From JAAZKO01 sp964432115 (GTDB lineage: Bacteria; Patescibacteriota; Microgenomatia; UBA1400; PJMF01): a stretch of 64,000 nt of DNA. The notes below the pieces were generated by a model. It was not told the origin of the DNA. It did no database searches and was given only the letters and a program-made list of their open reading frames with translations. The first letter of the stretch is position 1; each line of letters begins with the position of its first letter. The position numbers were made by a program, and so were the translations under genes. The stretch is taken from contig CAYSMC010000033.1 of assembly GCA_964432115.1 (NCBI GenBank), forward strand, positions 1 through 64,000, written 5' to 3'. This document shows positions 53,771 to 61,862 of this stretch, in pieces.

Positions 53771-54187
53771 TTAATCATTTTTCTCAGCAATTTTAAGCTT
53801 TTTGGGTTCAGCAATTTTTTGTTTCTTAAATTTAATTTTAAGAATGCCCTTGCTTAACTCAGCTTGGGGTTCGCTTTGCTGATCGATTTGGCCGGGAACT
53901 GCAACCTTGTAGGAATAGCTCCAGTTAGCCTTGGAATAATGCTTTTTATCTTTGTGGCCTTCTTCTTTTTCGGCTTCAGCCTTAATCCAAAGTACACCTT
54001 TGTTAAAGCTTAGATCAATTTGGTCAGCTTTGACTCCAGCTACATTGGCTTCAACCACCACCTGATTATCTTTTTCATAGATGTTAAGGTGTTGACGCTG
54101 ATTGCTGTCATGCAGAAAATCATCTTCCCAAACGTCTGGCCAACTATCCAATAAAGATTGGTAGGGACGCCATTGAATTAGATTCAT
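53771..54187 (-). CDS. Small heat shock protein Hsp20 (alpha-crystallin family)
   Basis: The 138 residues comprise a short N-terminal arm, an alpha-crystallin domain (HLNIYEKDNQVVVEANVAGV through YSYKVAVPGQIDQ, about 32-120) and the terminal GILKIKFKK strand characteristic of Hsp20, with a short C-terminal extension. It prevents aggregation of unfolded proteins. The start has a GAAAGGAG Shine-Dalgarno seven bases upstream. It is followed by htrA. Control by a heat-shock repressor operator at 54226-54252 is indicated. Confidence 0.93.
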   Translation of the reverse strand: MNLIQWRPYQSLLDSWPDVWEDDFLHDSNQRQHLNIYEKDNQVVVEANVAGVKADQIDLSFNKGVLWIKAEAEKEEGHKDKKHYSKANWSYSYKVAVPGQIDQQSEPQAELSKGILKIKFKKQKIAEPKKLKIAEKND

Positions 54188-54225
54188 GATTTCACTCCTT
54201 TCTTTAATTAACTAATAATCTGTTT

Positions 54226-54252
54226 TTAGCAGTCATCTTTTACGACTGCTAA
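54226..54252 (-). promoter_or_regulatory. CIRCE-like operator (HrcA type) upstream of hsp20
   Basis: TTAGCAGTC-N9-GACTGCTAA, a perfect 9-9-9 inverted repeat. The known CIRCE element is TTAGCACTC-N9-GAGTGCTAA; here the seventh base of each arm is swapped C to G and G to C, keeping symmetry. On the minus strand a TTGACA (54285-54280) with TAAATT 17 bases downstream places the transcription start at or just before the operator, the usual position. No hrcA gene is in the window. Confidence 0.85.
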
Positions 54253-54348
54253 GTATAATTTAACAATTGAATAAAAAATTGTCAAGGGTTTTTATTAATG
54301 ATTAAATTCAGCTCATATTTTTTGTTAGCTGTGTTACAATTTTGCTCT

Positions 54349-54828
54349 ATGGTTAAAAGGAATTCTGCAAAAATTTTATCAATTTTAATGGGTTTGACTG
54401 GCGGATTAGTGGTTATTTTTTTCATTTTAGCTTCTTTATTTCCTGATCTAGATTTACCAACTCTGAGTGATTTGTTAAAGCAAAACAATAATCAAGAAAA
54501 TAATTTAGAGCAAGTTATAGATCACAATGAAAATGCTTTAGAATCAATTGAGTTAATAGCTGACGAAGCCAAGCTAATTGCTTTAACTGCCACCGAAGAT
54601 AACACTCAAGCTTGGGAATTATTAATTAATAATCATCAAATTATTTATCAAGAGTATGACTCTGGTATCTTTTTAGAAGGCATTGATGGTTTAAAAAGTG
54701 ATCAACAACATTTTTGGGCAATCTATGTCAATGGAGGAAAAAGCGAACTAGGAATTTCTGACACTATTCTGAATGAAGGTGATCTACTTGAATTAAAATA
54801 TGAAGCAATTGAAGAATCATTTAATTAG
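54349..54828 (+). CDS. DUF4430 (transcobalamin-like C-terminal domain) anchored protein
   Basis: A 159-residue protein: basic N-terminus, membrane helix (about 8-31), Asn/Gln linker and a domain of about 75 residues with WELLINNHQIIYQEYDSGIFLEGIDGL, HFWAIYVNG and GDLLELKYE, matching DUF4430, which is related to the C-terminal domain of B12 carriers and occurs in putative cobalamin uptake proteins. ATG 54349 is preferred over 54298 because TACAAT (54335-54340) lies eight bases before it, the usual leaderless spacing here. It overlaps the next gene by 29 bases. Confidence 0.8.
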   Translation: MVKRNSAKILSILMGLTGGLVVIFFILASLFPDLDLPTLSDLLKQNNNQENNLEQVIDHNENALESIELIADEAKLIALTATEDNTQAWELLINNHQIIYQEYDSGIFLEGIDGLKSDQQHFWAIYVNGGKSELGISDTILNEGDLLELKYEAIEESFN

Positions 54829-55288
54829 TACTGTGGGGGTTTTGGCCATTAGAATTGGCAAAATTTTGCCAGCCAACTTTAGTCCTCTCGGATCTTTTGG
54901 CTTTTTTTCCAGTAATCCAAGTTTTTATTTTTTATCAATTTTGCTTTTTGATTATTTTTTTGGCGGTTTTTATCAGGGACAGATTTGGGTTTATCTGGCT
55001 TTTAGTATTTATCCACTATTTGGCTATATAAGTCGCGACAAAATTAAGAAACAAGTGCTCTTGCTACCTCTGGCCTCTCTTTTGTTTTTCTTAATTTCTA
55101 ACTTTGGGGTATGGCTGAATTGGTATCCTAAAAATATTGAGGGATTAATTCGATGCTACATATTGGCTTTACCCTTTTACGGACGCACCTTGATGGGTGA
55201 TTTAATTTTTGGCTATGTTTATTTAATTTTTAAAAAATACAAAATAGTGAAAAAGAGCGCTAGATTTTTGATTGAGAATTCTAACTAG
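54800..55288 (+). CDS. Small integral membrane protein, possible transporter S-component-like
   Basis: A 162-residue hydrophobic protein with about five membrane segments. Its start ANFSPLGSFGFFSSNPSFYFLSILLFDYFFGGFYQG resembles the small DUF6580-type membrane proteins found next to DUF4430 proteins. It overlaps the DUF4430 gene by 29 bases, so translation is coupled. The pair and the cobalamin riboswitch elsewhere in the window make vitamin uptake plausible, but no binding residues can be named. An in-frame GTG near 54836 is an alternative start. Confidence 0.65.
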   Translation: MKQLKNHLISTVGVLAIRIGKILPANFSPLGSFGFFSSNPSFYFLSILLFDYFFGGFYQGQIWVYLAFSIYPLFGYISRDKIKKQVLLLPLASLLFFLISNFGVWLNWYPKNIEGLIRCYILALPFYGRTLMGDLIFGYVYLIFKKYKIVKKSARFLIENSN

Positions 55289-55290
55289 TT

Positions 55291-55632
55291 TTATTTCTTT
55301 TTATCTAATTTTTCTAAACCCAAACCTTTAACACCAAAATAAACTACTGCAGCTATAATTGTAAAATTAATTAAAGTGGCAATAAAATTACCCCAAGCAA
55401 CTTCAGCCGAACCGATTTGCCAAACTGCTTGAGAAAAATCTACTTTACCCAGCAATAAACCTAAAAGAGGATTGATTAAATCATTAACGATTGAATCAAC
55501 GACTGAACGAATTGACCCACCTAAAATAAAACCGATGGCTAAACCAACCACACCCTGATTGCGAATAAATTCTAAAAAACCCAAGGCTGGTTTTTTGACA
55601 ATGTTTTTAGGTTTAATTTTATTTTGATTCAT
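55291..55632 (-). CDS. mscL: Large-conductance mechanosensitive channel
   Basis: A 113-residue membrane channel that opens under high turgor. The first helix GFLEFIRNQGVVGLAIGFILGGSIRSVVDSIVNDLINPLLG carries the Gly-rich pore-lining MscL signature, and the second is FIATLINFTIIAAVVYFGV. The outer loop and C-terminal helix are shorter than in E. coli. On the minus strand TATAAT lies eight bases before the ATG. It ends 3 bases from the convergent membrane protein gene. Confidence 0.9.
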   Translation of the reverse strand: MNQNKIKPKNIVKKPALGFLEFIRNQGVVGLAIGFILGGSIRSVVDSIVNDLINPLLGLLLGKVDFSQAVWQIGSAEVAWGNFIATLINFTIIAAVVYFGVKGLGLEKLDKKK

Positions 55633-55702
55633 ATAAAGACATTATAACAAATCTGATTCATATTTTCTTATTTTAGTATTGAGATATAATTAACGACTAA
55701 TT

Positions 55703-56692
55703 ATGCTAACCACACCCGTTAGTAAATTAGCAATTAAGAAAATTGCTATTTTATATTCTGATGCTAAGCGTCAGTATTTTCCCACTGAACAGCTATATAT
55801 TACTGAAGCTGAGGTCAAAGGGCGGGCTCAACTTATTGCTAAAATTTTGAAAAAGAAAGGTTTTTTGGTCGAACTTTTTCCCGGTGATGCTTGTTTACAC
55901 GAGGCTTTATTAAAATTTAAACCAGATAGAGTAATTAATTTGGTGGATTCAGTTTATGGCAAAGAGTATTTGGCTGGTACTATTCCAGCCACCTTAGAAC
56001 TTTTGCAAATTCCTTATACTGGCAGTGGTATGTTAGCGATTTCAATTAACGCCAATAAGTATTTAAGTAAATCTTTGTTAGAACAATATGGAGTTACCAC
56101 TCCCAAGTACCAATTAATTAGGCATTCCGCAGACGAAATCGATGAGGAATTAGATTTTCCCTTGTTTGTTAAACTTAATGAAAATCATGGCTCTCTAGAA
56201 GTTTCAGATGTATCGGTATGTTTTGATGAAAAAATGGCCAAAAAACAAATCGATTATTTATATAAAACCTATCAACAGCCGATTTTGCTAGAGGAATTTA
56301 TTGCTGGTAGAGAAATTACAGTGGTTTTGGTTGAAGGTGGTAATATTAAAATTTATGCGGCTGAAAAAATTTTTCATCGTTCTAGTGACGATCCATTCAA
56401 AAAAATTGTTACTTTTGATGATAATTGGGTATCGGCAGAAGAAACTATTACTTATCAAAAATATGAATTACCCGACTCAGTTAAAAAAGCGGCCAAAACT
56501 GCTTTCAACATTTTAAAAATTGAAGATTATGCAAAATTTGATTTTCGTTTAGATGAGGCCGGACGTCATTATTTAATTGATGTCAACGTCAATCCTGCGC
56601 TTGGTCCAAGTGAAACTTGCGCTATTGCTAGCATTTTAGAACTTTATGGTGTTTCTTTTTATACTTTATTGGATAGGTTGATTAACAACTAG
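55703..56692 (+). CDS. D-alanine--D-alanine ligase-like ATP-grasp enzyme
   Basis: The 329-residue product has the three-part ATP-grasp layout. The first domain ends in LLQIPYTGSGMLAISINANKYLSK, the central domain has FPLFVKLNENHGSLEVSD and PILLEEFIAGREITVVL, and the last has FDFRLDEAGRHYLIDVNVNPALGPSE with metal-binding residues. The layout is that of Ddl, which joins two D-Ala, but the VDSVYGKEYLAGTIPATLE block differs from canonical Ddl, so another amino acid ligation is possible. TATAAT at 55685-55690 lies 12 bases before the ATG. Confidence 0.78.
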   Translation: MLTTPVSKLAIKKIAILYSDAKRQYFPTEQLYITEAEVKGRAQLIAKILKKKGFLVELFPGDACLHEALLKFKPDRVINLVDSVYGKEYLAGTIPATLELLQIPYTGSGMLAISINANKYLSKSLLEQYGVTTPKYQLIRHSADEIDEELDFPLFVKLNENHGSLEVSDVSVCFDEKMAKKQIDYLYKTYQQPILLEEFIAGREITVVLVEGGNIKIYAAEKIFHRSSDDPFKKIVTFDDNWVSAEETITYQKYELPDSVKKAAKTAFNILKIEDYAKFDFRLDEAGRHYLIDVNVNPALGPSETCAIASILELYGVSFYTLLDRLINN

Positions 56693-56695
56693 CTT

Positions 56696-57439
56696 GTGTC
56701 TAAAAGCATTTCTTATCACATCAAAAAAGTAGATGATTATTGTTTGAGAGATAATCGCTGGTTATCGTTGGATTGGCGGTTGCGCACAGACAATTTAATT
56801 CAATTAGAGAAAGAATTACAAGAGGCGAGGCTGTATGCCAAAAAAAAATTTGTTAATAAAATTGAAATTTTATTAACTGTTAAAATACCAGATCGCTTAA
56901 GTGAATTTTTATACAGGCAAACTTTTAAACCGGCTTTGGTTGAATTAAAATTTGATTTGGAAAAATTTGTTCAGTCATCATTTGTTATTCCCAATCTAAA
57001 TTTTACTACTCAGATTAAAAATAAAAATTTGTTAAAGAAATTATTGCTTGAACAAGCTAGTTTTCATTATCAAAATTTACCAGATTATTATTTGTCTCCA
57101 CAGGAAATCAATTGGTTTTTTTATTTGAGGCAAATTAACATAGACGCCACAAAGGAGAATGGTTTATGCTATTTAATTCAAGATAAAAAATGTTTCAGCG
57201 CTTTGGTTTTGGGAGAATATTTAGCTAAAACTGCTTTTATTTGGGAATTGGTAGTTAGTCAGGAAAAACGCCAGTTTCATTTAGGAACTTTTTTGCTTAA
57301 TCAATATTTAGCCAAGCTAAAGATTCTAGGTGTAACGAGAATTTATTTAGAAACGATGACTGAGTCTTATGCTAGAAGTTGGTATCAACATCAGGGATTT
57401 ATTGACGTTAGTCAATCTTGGTTTTGTCGGTTAAAATAG
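56696..57439 (+). CDS. GNAT-family N-acetyltransferase
   Basis: A 247-residue protein. The C-terminal 100 residues form a GNAT domain: AFIWELVVSQEKRQFHLGTFLLNQYLAKLKILGVTRIYLET, then YARSWYQHQGF. The acetyl-CoA loop QFHLGTF is a variant of the usual QxxGxG/A. The N-terminal 140 residues are unrelated and unrecognised. GTG start at 56696, three bases after the ATP-grasp stop, indicates the same transcript. The substrate is unknown. Confidence 0.75.
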   Translation: MSKSISYHIKKVDDYCLRDNRWLSLDWRLRTDNLIQLEKELQEARLYAKKKFVNKIEILLTVKIPDRLSEFLYRQTFKPALVELKFDLEKFVQSSFVIPNLNFTTQIKNKNLLKKLLLEQASFHYQNLPDYYLSPQEINWFFYLRQINIDATKENGLCYLIQDKKCFSALVLGEYLAKTAFIWELVVSQEKRQFHLGTFLLNQYLAKLKILGVTRIYLETMTESYARSWYQHQGFIDVSQSWFCRLK

Positions 57440-57445
57440 TTTAAT

Positions 57446-58444
57446 CTGCAAAAAAAAACTTATTTATTCGTCCTGATCTCAATTGCCTTTTTTAGTCTCA
57501 TTTATTTATTAATAATTGCGGTGGGTAAACAATCTTTATTGCTTCAATCCGATCAAAATTTTAGTCCAAGTCCAGCGCCAATGACTTTTTCTTTAATTGT
57601 GGGTGGTGATTTAATGTTTGATCGCCACATTCGCACTAAAGCTGAAGCTAAGGGTAATTATGATTTTATTTTTGAGCAACAGTTGAGTGATTTTTTGCAT
57701 AGTGCCGACTATGTTTTAGCTAATTTAGAGGGACCAATTACTCTGGAGAAATCAGTTAGTCAGGCTAGTTCACCAGGTGGTCCAGGCAATTATACCTTTA
57801 CTTTTTCTCCAGATATTATTCCAGCTTTGCAAAATAATAATTTAACCCTGCTTAATCTTGGCAACAATCATATTTTAAATTTTGGGGTTGAAGGTTTAGA
57901 TAGTACACGTCAATATTTAAACGATGCTCAAATAAAATATTTTGGAGATGTAGGCGTTGATCAAAATGAACAGCGTTATTATTTTTTGGAACTGTTTGGA
58001 CAAAAAATTGCTTTAATCAGTTACAATCAATTCACCGAAAGCGCAAAAAATAAGACATTGGCCGATATTGCTCAAGCTAAAAAACAAGGAGCCAGCTTAA
58101 TTTTACTGTTTAGTCATTGGGGTAATGAATATGTTTCAGAAGCTAATCAAGTTATTGTTAATTTGGCTCATGAATTTATTGATGCCGGAGTTGATTTAAT
58201 TGTTGGCGGACATCCTCATGTTGTACAAAATCAAGAAACATATCGAGATAAGACCATTTATTATTCTTTGGGCAATTTTGTCTTTGATCAATATTTTTCC
58301 AAAGAAACCCAAGAGGGATTATTACTAAAAATCAATTTTCTTTTTGATCCACACTTGACGACCTGGACTTATCAAGTTGAAGAAAAAAAAGTACAAATGG
58401 ATCGAGATGGAATTACTAGATTACAGACGGAATTAACTCAATAA
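57446..58444 (+). CDS. CapA-family metallophosphatase-like protein, apparent CTG start
   Basis: About 332 residues with an N-terminal signal anchor (KKTYLFVLISIAFFSLIYLLII) and a CapA domain: VGGDLMFDRHI, LANLEGPIT, LLNLGNNHILNFG, LLFSHWGNEY, GGHPHVVQ and YSLGNFVFDQ. The family is linked to poly-gamma-glutamate or capsule formation. The only ordinary start, GTG 57521, falls after the hydrophobic segment, whereas CTG at 57446 includes it and lies eight bases after TAAAAT (57432-57437). The in-frame stop just upstream is TAG 57437-57439 of the GNAT gene. CTG is therefore the likely initiator. Confidence 0.8.
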   Translation: MQKKTYLFVLISIAFFSLIYLLIIAVGKQSLLLQSDQNFSPSPAPMTFSLIVGGDLMFDRHIRTKAEAKGNYDFIFEQQLSDFLHSADYVLANLEGPITLEKSVSQASSPGGPGNYTFTFSPDIIPALQNNNLTLLNLGNNHILNFGVEGLDSTRQYLNDAQIKYFGDVGVDQNEQRYYFLELFGQKIALISYNQFTESAKNKTLADIAQAKKQGASLILLFSHWGNEYVSEANQVIVNLAHEFIDAGVDLIVGGHPHVVQNQETYRDKTIYYSLGNFVFDQYFSKETQEGLLLKINFLFDPHLTTWTYQVEEKKVQMDRDGITRLQTELTQ

Positions 58445-58448
58445 ATTT

Positions 58449-59237
58449 ATGTCACAAGCAGCAACCATAATTAAAGCTTTAGCTTGGGAAGAACAAAGGA
58501 AAAATGATTTTCGGGCTGGGCGATATTTAGCCGTCAGACAGTCTTACCAAGAACAACAAGATTTTTTAGCCGATCATAATCGACCAAGTTTTTGGGATAA
58601 ACGGTTTATAGAACAGAAAAAGAATCAAGCACAAGCTTTTGCCTATGAGTCAGCAATGGAAAAATGGCGTATAGAAAAAGTTTTAAGTAAAATTAATTAT
58701 CAGCAAAGCATGTTGAATTTAGGAGTAGGCTCTGGTCGTTTAGAGGCGCGGCTTTTGCCAAAAATTAAGCCAGATCAGTATTTAGGTACCGATATTACCA
58801 AACACACACTAGCACAACTACGCCGCGCCTTCCCTCAATTTCATTTTCGCAGCGCTCAATTAGATAAATTACCTTTAGCTGACCATAGTTTTGATCAGGT
58901 TTTATTTCTCGAAGTTTTAGAACATATTCGACCCAATCGAACCCTTCAAGTTTTAGCGGAAATCAATAGGGTGTTGAAAAAAAATGGACAGTTGTTTATT
59001 TCGGTACCAGTCAATGAGGGTTTAGAAAAAATGTTGCCGCAAAACCCCAATGCTCATCAGCGACTTTACTCATTACCACTGTTACTTTTTGAACTTGCCC
59101 AAAGTGGTTTTTTTGTTAGAAAAGTTTATCAAGCCAGTGCTTTTTCGACACACTTTAAAATTAAACATTTAATTAATTGTTTATTCAAACTGCGCCAAAC
59201 AAATAATTATTTATTAATCGCTGAGAAAAAAACTTAA
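58449..59237 (+). CDS. Class I SAM-dependent methyltransferase
   Basis: The 262 residues contain a methyltransferase domain at about 80-190: motif I LNLGVGSGRLE, motif II YLGTDIT, DKLPLADHSFDQVLFLEVLEH with the acidic loop, and FISVPVNEG. The N-terminal 75 residues are helical and charged. UbiE/Methyltransf_11-type enzymes of this form act on many small molecules or glycans, so the target is unknown. It begins 4 bases after the CapA stop. Confidence 0.83.
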   Translation: MSQAATIIKALAWEEQRKNDFRAGRYLAVRQSYQEQQDFLADHNRPSFWDKRFIEQKKNQAQAFAYESAMEKWRIEKVLSKINYQQSMLNLGVGSGRLEARLLPKIKPDQYLGTDITKHTLAQLRRAFPQFHFRSAQLDKLPLADHSFDQVLFLEVLEHIRPNRTLQVLAEINRVLKKNGQLFISVPVNEGLEKMLPQNPNAHQRLYSLPLLLFELAQSGFFVRKVYQASAFSTHFKIKHLINCLFKLRQTNNYLLIAEKKT

Positions 59238-59324
59238 GAAAACAATCAACACAGTAAGTATGAATTAACATAATTCTTATTATAATTGACTTTTCTCAAT
59301 AAAAAGTATATTTTACAGCTAAAG

Positions 59325-61142
59325 ATGTCGCAAATACAAGAGGTTAAAGACGCGAATAATATTGTTGAGATTGTTGGCGAAAAAATTGATTTAAAGCCCT
59401 CAGGTGGTAGTTTTAAGGCTCGTTGCCCTTTTCACAGTGAAAAGACTCCTTCCTTTTTTGTTCACCCAGAAATGCAACGCTATCGTTGTTTTGGTTGTGG
59501 TGCTACGGGTGATGTTTTAGATTTTTTACAAAATTATGATGGGATGACTTTTTATGAAGCCCTAAGGTACTTGGCCGATCGCGCCTCGATTACTTTAAAA
59601 GATTTTAGTCGGACCAATGAAGATGAAGAGCGAGAACAATTATTGGGTATTTTAAATTTGGCCAAAGAATATTATCACTATTTGCTAACTAAGCACGAAG
59701 CCGGTCAAGAAGCTTTAGCTTACTTAAAAAAACGAGGAACTAACAGTCAGTCAATTAAACTATTTTATTTGGGTTATTCTTTACAAAGTTGGGATGGTTT
59801 AATCAAGTATTTGCATCAAAAAAAGAAATACCCTTTAGAATTAATTGCCAAAACTGGCCTAATTATTCAGGGTAAAGGTGGTCGTTATTATGATCGTTTT
59901 CGAGGACGACTCATGTTTCCCTTAAAAAATCATCGAGGTCAAGTGGTGGGTTTTTCTGGACGACTGTTGGATGCTCAGGCAAAAGAAGCTAAATATATTA
60001 ATAGTCCAGAGACCAGTTTATATCATAAATCAAAATTACTCTATGGTTACAGTGAATTATTTAGGGAAATTAGGAAAACTGATAAAGTGGTGGTGGTAGA
60101 GGGTGAATTTGATGTTATTTCTTCTGCTCAAGCTCATGTCAATAATGTAGTAGCAATCAAAGGTAGTGCCTTAACCAGCGATCAAATAGAATTACTAGCT
60201 AGAGTGGCCCAGACGGTGATTTTGGCCTTTGACCAAGATGAAGCGGGGATAACAGCTTGTAAAAGAGCAATTACTTTAATCAAAGATAAGGATTTAGATT
60301 TACGGGTTATTGATTTTCAATTTTTAAACAATTTAGCAAAATCCAAAGATCTCAAAGATCCAGACGATTTTGCTCGACAAGAGCCAAAATTATGGCGGCA
60401 AGCTGTTGACGAAGCGATTTCTATTTATAGTTTTTTACTCAACATCGCTTTGGCTAGTCATGATGCTGATAGTCCAGATGGAAAACGAAAAATTATTGAC
60501 GATTTAGCTCCCGTTATCGATGGCATTAATCATCTAGTAGAGAAAGAATTTTATTTACAAAAATTAGCAGAAAAATTAAATGTTAAATTGGATTTAATTA
60601 AAGAGGATGTGGCTCGAGTTGCTCAACGAAAAAATGCAAAAACGGGCTTGGTTAAAAAGAAAAAAGTTGTTGACAACAATTCTAAGCAGAGTAAGAGTCA
60701 CCAACAAATTATGGAAGAATACTTATTGTTTTTACTTTTCCAGCTTGAAGAAAAAACATTTATTAAAGAAGTCAAAGAGATCTCATTATTAAATTGGCAA
60801 ACTCCAGGTTTGAGTAATATTGTTGAATTGCTCGCTCAGCAACTAAAAAATTTTGACTTAGAAAAATTTAGCAAAAAACTGGCTGAGGATTTAAAAGAAA
60901 AGCTTATGGAATTGTTACTTAATCCAGAATTTCAAAAAAATATTAAAAATGTTAAATTGGAAAAAGAGTGGCGGATCATTTTAGCTCAAGTTAAGAAAAA
61001 TATAGTTCACGCTGAAATTGAGGAAATTAACCAAGAAATTAAAGAATTGGATAAGAAAAATAAAAAAACTAGTAGTGAAGAATTACGCTTAGATGAACTA
61101 TTAGAGCAAATTGTTAAGAAACAAAATCAATTAAAAAGTTGA
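59325..61142 (+). CDS. dnaG: DNA primase
   Basis: Primase of 605 residues making RNA primers at the replication fork. The N-terminal zinc-binding domain has CPFH...CFGCG (with His), and the RNA polymerase core has FRGRLMFPLKNHRGQVVGFSGR, YGYSELF, the TOPRIM motif VVEGEFDVI and FDQDEAG. The C-terminal helicase-binding part is shortened and Lys-rich. ATG 59325 is chosen because the upstream in-frame TTG at 59286 is itself part of a likely -35 (TTGACT) with TATATT at 59307-59312. The gene ends in TGA. Confidence 0.92.
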   Translation: MSQIQEVKDANNIVEIVGEKIDLKPSGGSFKARCPFHSEKTPSFFVHPEMQRYRCFGCGATGDVLDFLQNYDGMTFYEALRYLADRASITLKDFSRTNEDEEREQLLGILNLAKEYYHYLLTKHEAGQEALAYLKKRGTNSQSIKLFYLGYSLQSWDGLIKYLHQKKKYPLELIAKTGLIIQGKGGRYYDRFRGRLMFPLKNHRGQVVGFSGRLLDAQAKEAKYINSPETSLYHKSKLLYGYSELFREIRKTDKVVVVEGEFDVISSAQAHVNNVVAIKGSALTSDQIELLARVAQTVILAFDQDEAGITACKRAITLIKDKDLDLRVIDFQFLNNLAKSKDLKDPDDFARQEPKLWRQAVDEAISIYSFLLNIALASHDADSPDGKRKIIDDLAPVIDGINHLVEKEFYLQKLAEKLNVKLDLIKEDVARVAQRKNAKTGLVKKKKVVDNNSKQSKSHQQIMEEYLLFLLFQLEEKTFIKEVKEISLLNWQTPGLSNIVELLAQQLKNFDLEKFSKKLAEDLKEKLMELLLNPEFQKNIKNVKLEKEWRIILAQVKKNIVHAEIEEINQEIKELDKKNKKTSSEELRLDELLEQIVKKQNQLKS

Positions 61143-61171
61143 AATACTCAAGTAATTTGCTTCTTGCCAAG

Positions 61172-61188
61172 ATACCCCCATGGGGTAT
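61172..61188 (+). promoter_or_regulatory. CsoR-type operator overlapping the -10 box
   Basis: ATACCCC-CAT-GGGGTAT is a perfect 7-3-7 inverted repeat of the G/C-tract type bound by CsoR-family repressors. The TATAAT -10 at 61186-61191 shares three bases with it. With TTGCCA at 61164-61169 (16-base spacer) the operator lies between the promoter elements. Autorepression of the downstream regulator gene and probably the trx genes is indicated. Confidence 0.8.
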
Positions 61189-61197
61189 AATAAAAAT

Positions 61198-61461
61198 ATG
61201 GATTTTGCAAAAAAGAAACTTAGTTTAACTAGTGAAGATAAAACAATTACCCAACTCAAACGCATTCGTGGTCAAGTTGACGGTTTGATTCGGATGTATC
61301 AAAACGAAAGATCTTGTGTCGAAATAGCGCACCAAATCACAGCAGCTCGCAATTCGCTGTCGCGAGTTGCTCGCGATGTCTTGACTAACGCCGCTAATCA
61401 CTGTATTAAAGAAAAAGATCAAAGCCAATTAAATTCAATTTTAAAAGAATTATTAAAGTAA
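61198..61461 (+). CDS. CsoR-family repressor with a two-Cys sensor site (CstR-like)
   Basis: An 87-residue all-helical regulator with QLKRIRGQVDGLIRMYQNERSC typical of CsoR/RcnR/FrmR. Cys40 and Cys69 are kept at the CsoR spacing of 29, but the copper-ligand His (CsoR His61 position) is Ala65, though His68 lies next to Cys69. CstR proteins, which sense persulfides, keep only the two Cys, so a redox or sulfur role fits better than copper. ATG 61198 follows TATAAT by six bases; an ATG at 61180 precedes the -10 box and is excluded. Thioredoxin and thioredoxin reductase genes follow at once. Confidence 0.88.
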   Translation: MDFAKKKLSLTSEDKTITQLKRIRGQVDGLIRMYQNERSCVEIAHQITAARNSLSRVARDVLTNAANHCIKEKDQSQLNSILKELLK

Positions 61462-61482
61462 TAAATAGATAGAAAGGTGTCT

Positions 61483-61821
61483 ATGCCAGCACAACATTTA
61501 GATAGTAGTAATTTTCAAGCCACGCTAGACAGCGCGTCAACACCAGTTTTAGTTGATTTTTTTGCAGAATGGTGTGGCCCGTGTCAGATGGCTGCGCCAA
61601 TAATTGATAAATTGGCCGATGATTACAAAGATAAAATGATTATTGCTAAACTTAATGTCGATGAAGCACAGGATGTGGCAATGCAATTTAACGTGATGAA
61701 TATTCCTACTGTTATTGTTCTCAAGAAAGACGATGATGGTAAAATGGTGGAGTTTGATCGCAAAATTGGTTTCCCAGGAGAAAGTGGTTACCAAAAAATG
61801 ATTGATGAAGCGCTTGCTTAG
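61483..61821 (+). CDS. trx: Thioredoxin
   Basis: The 112-residue protein is a single thioredoxin domain with the WCGPC active site (about 29-33), VLVDFFAEWCGPC, NVDEAQDVAMQFNVMNIPT with the cis-Pro, and a C-terminal GY..MIDEAL. It reduces disulfides, possibly also those of the peroxiredoxin. The start is ATG 61483, following GAAAGG, rather than the GTG two codons earlier. It lies 21 bases after the CsoR-family gene and 41 bases before the reductase, an apparent three-gene redox operon. Confidence 0.93.
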   Translation: MPAQHLDSSNFQATLDSASTPVLVDFFAEWCGPCQMAAPIIDKLADDYKDKMIIAKLNVDEAQDVAMQFNVMNIPTVIVLKKDDDGKMVEFDRKIGFPGESGYQKMIDEALA

Positions 61822-61862
61822 ATCGATCAATTTGTTTAAATTATTAGTTAATTGGAAAGAGT

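Noticed and set aside
61180..61197. ATG at 61180 as start of the CsoR-family gene
   Set aside because: It lies inside the operator and upstream of the -10 box, so it would not be transcribed.
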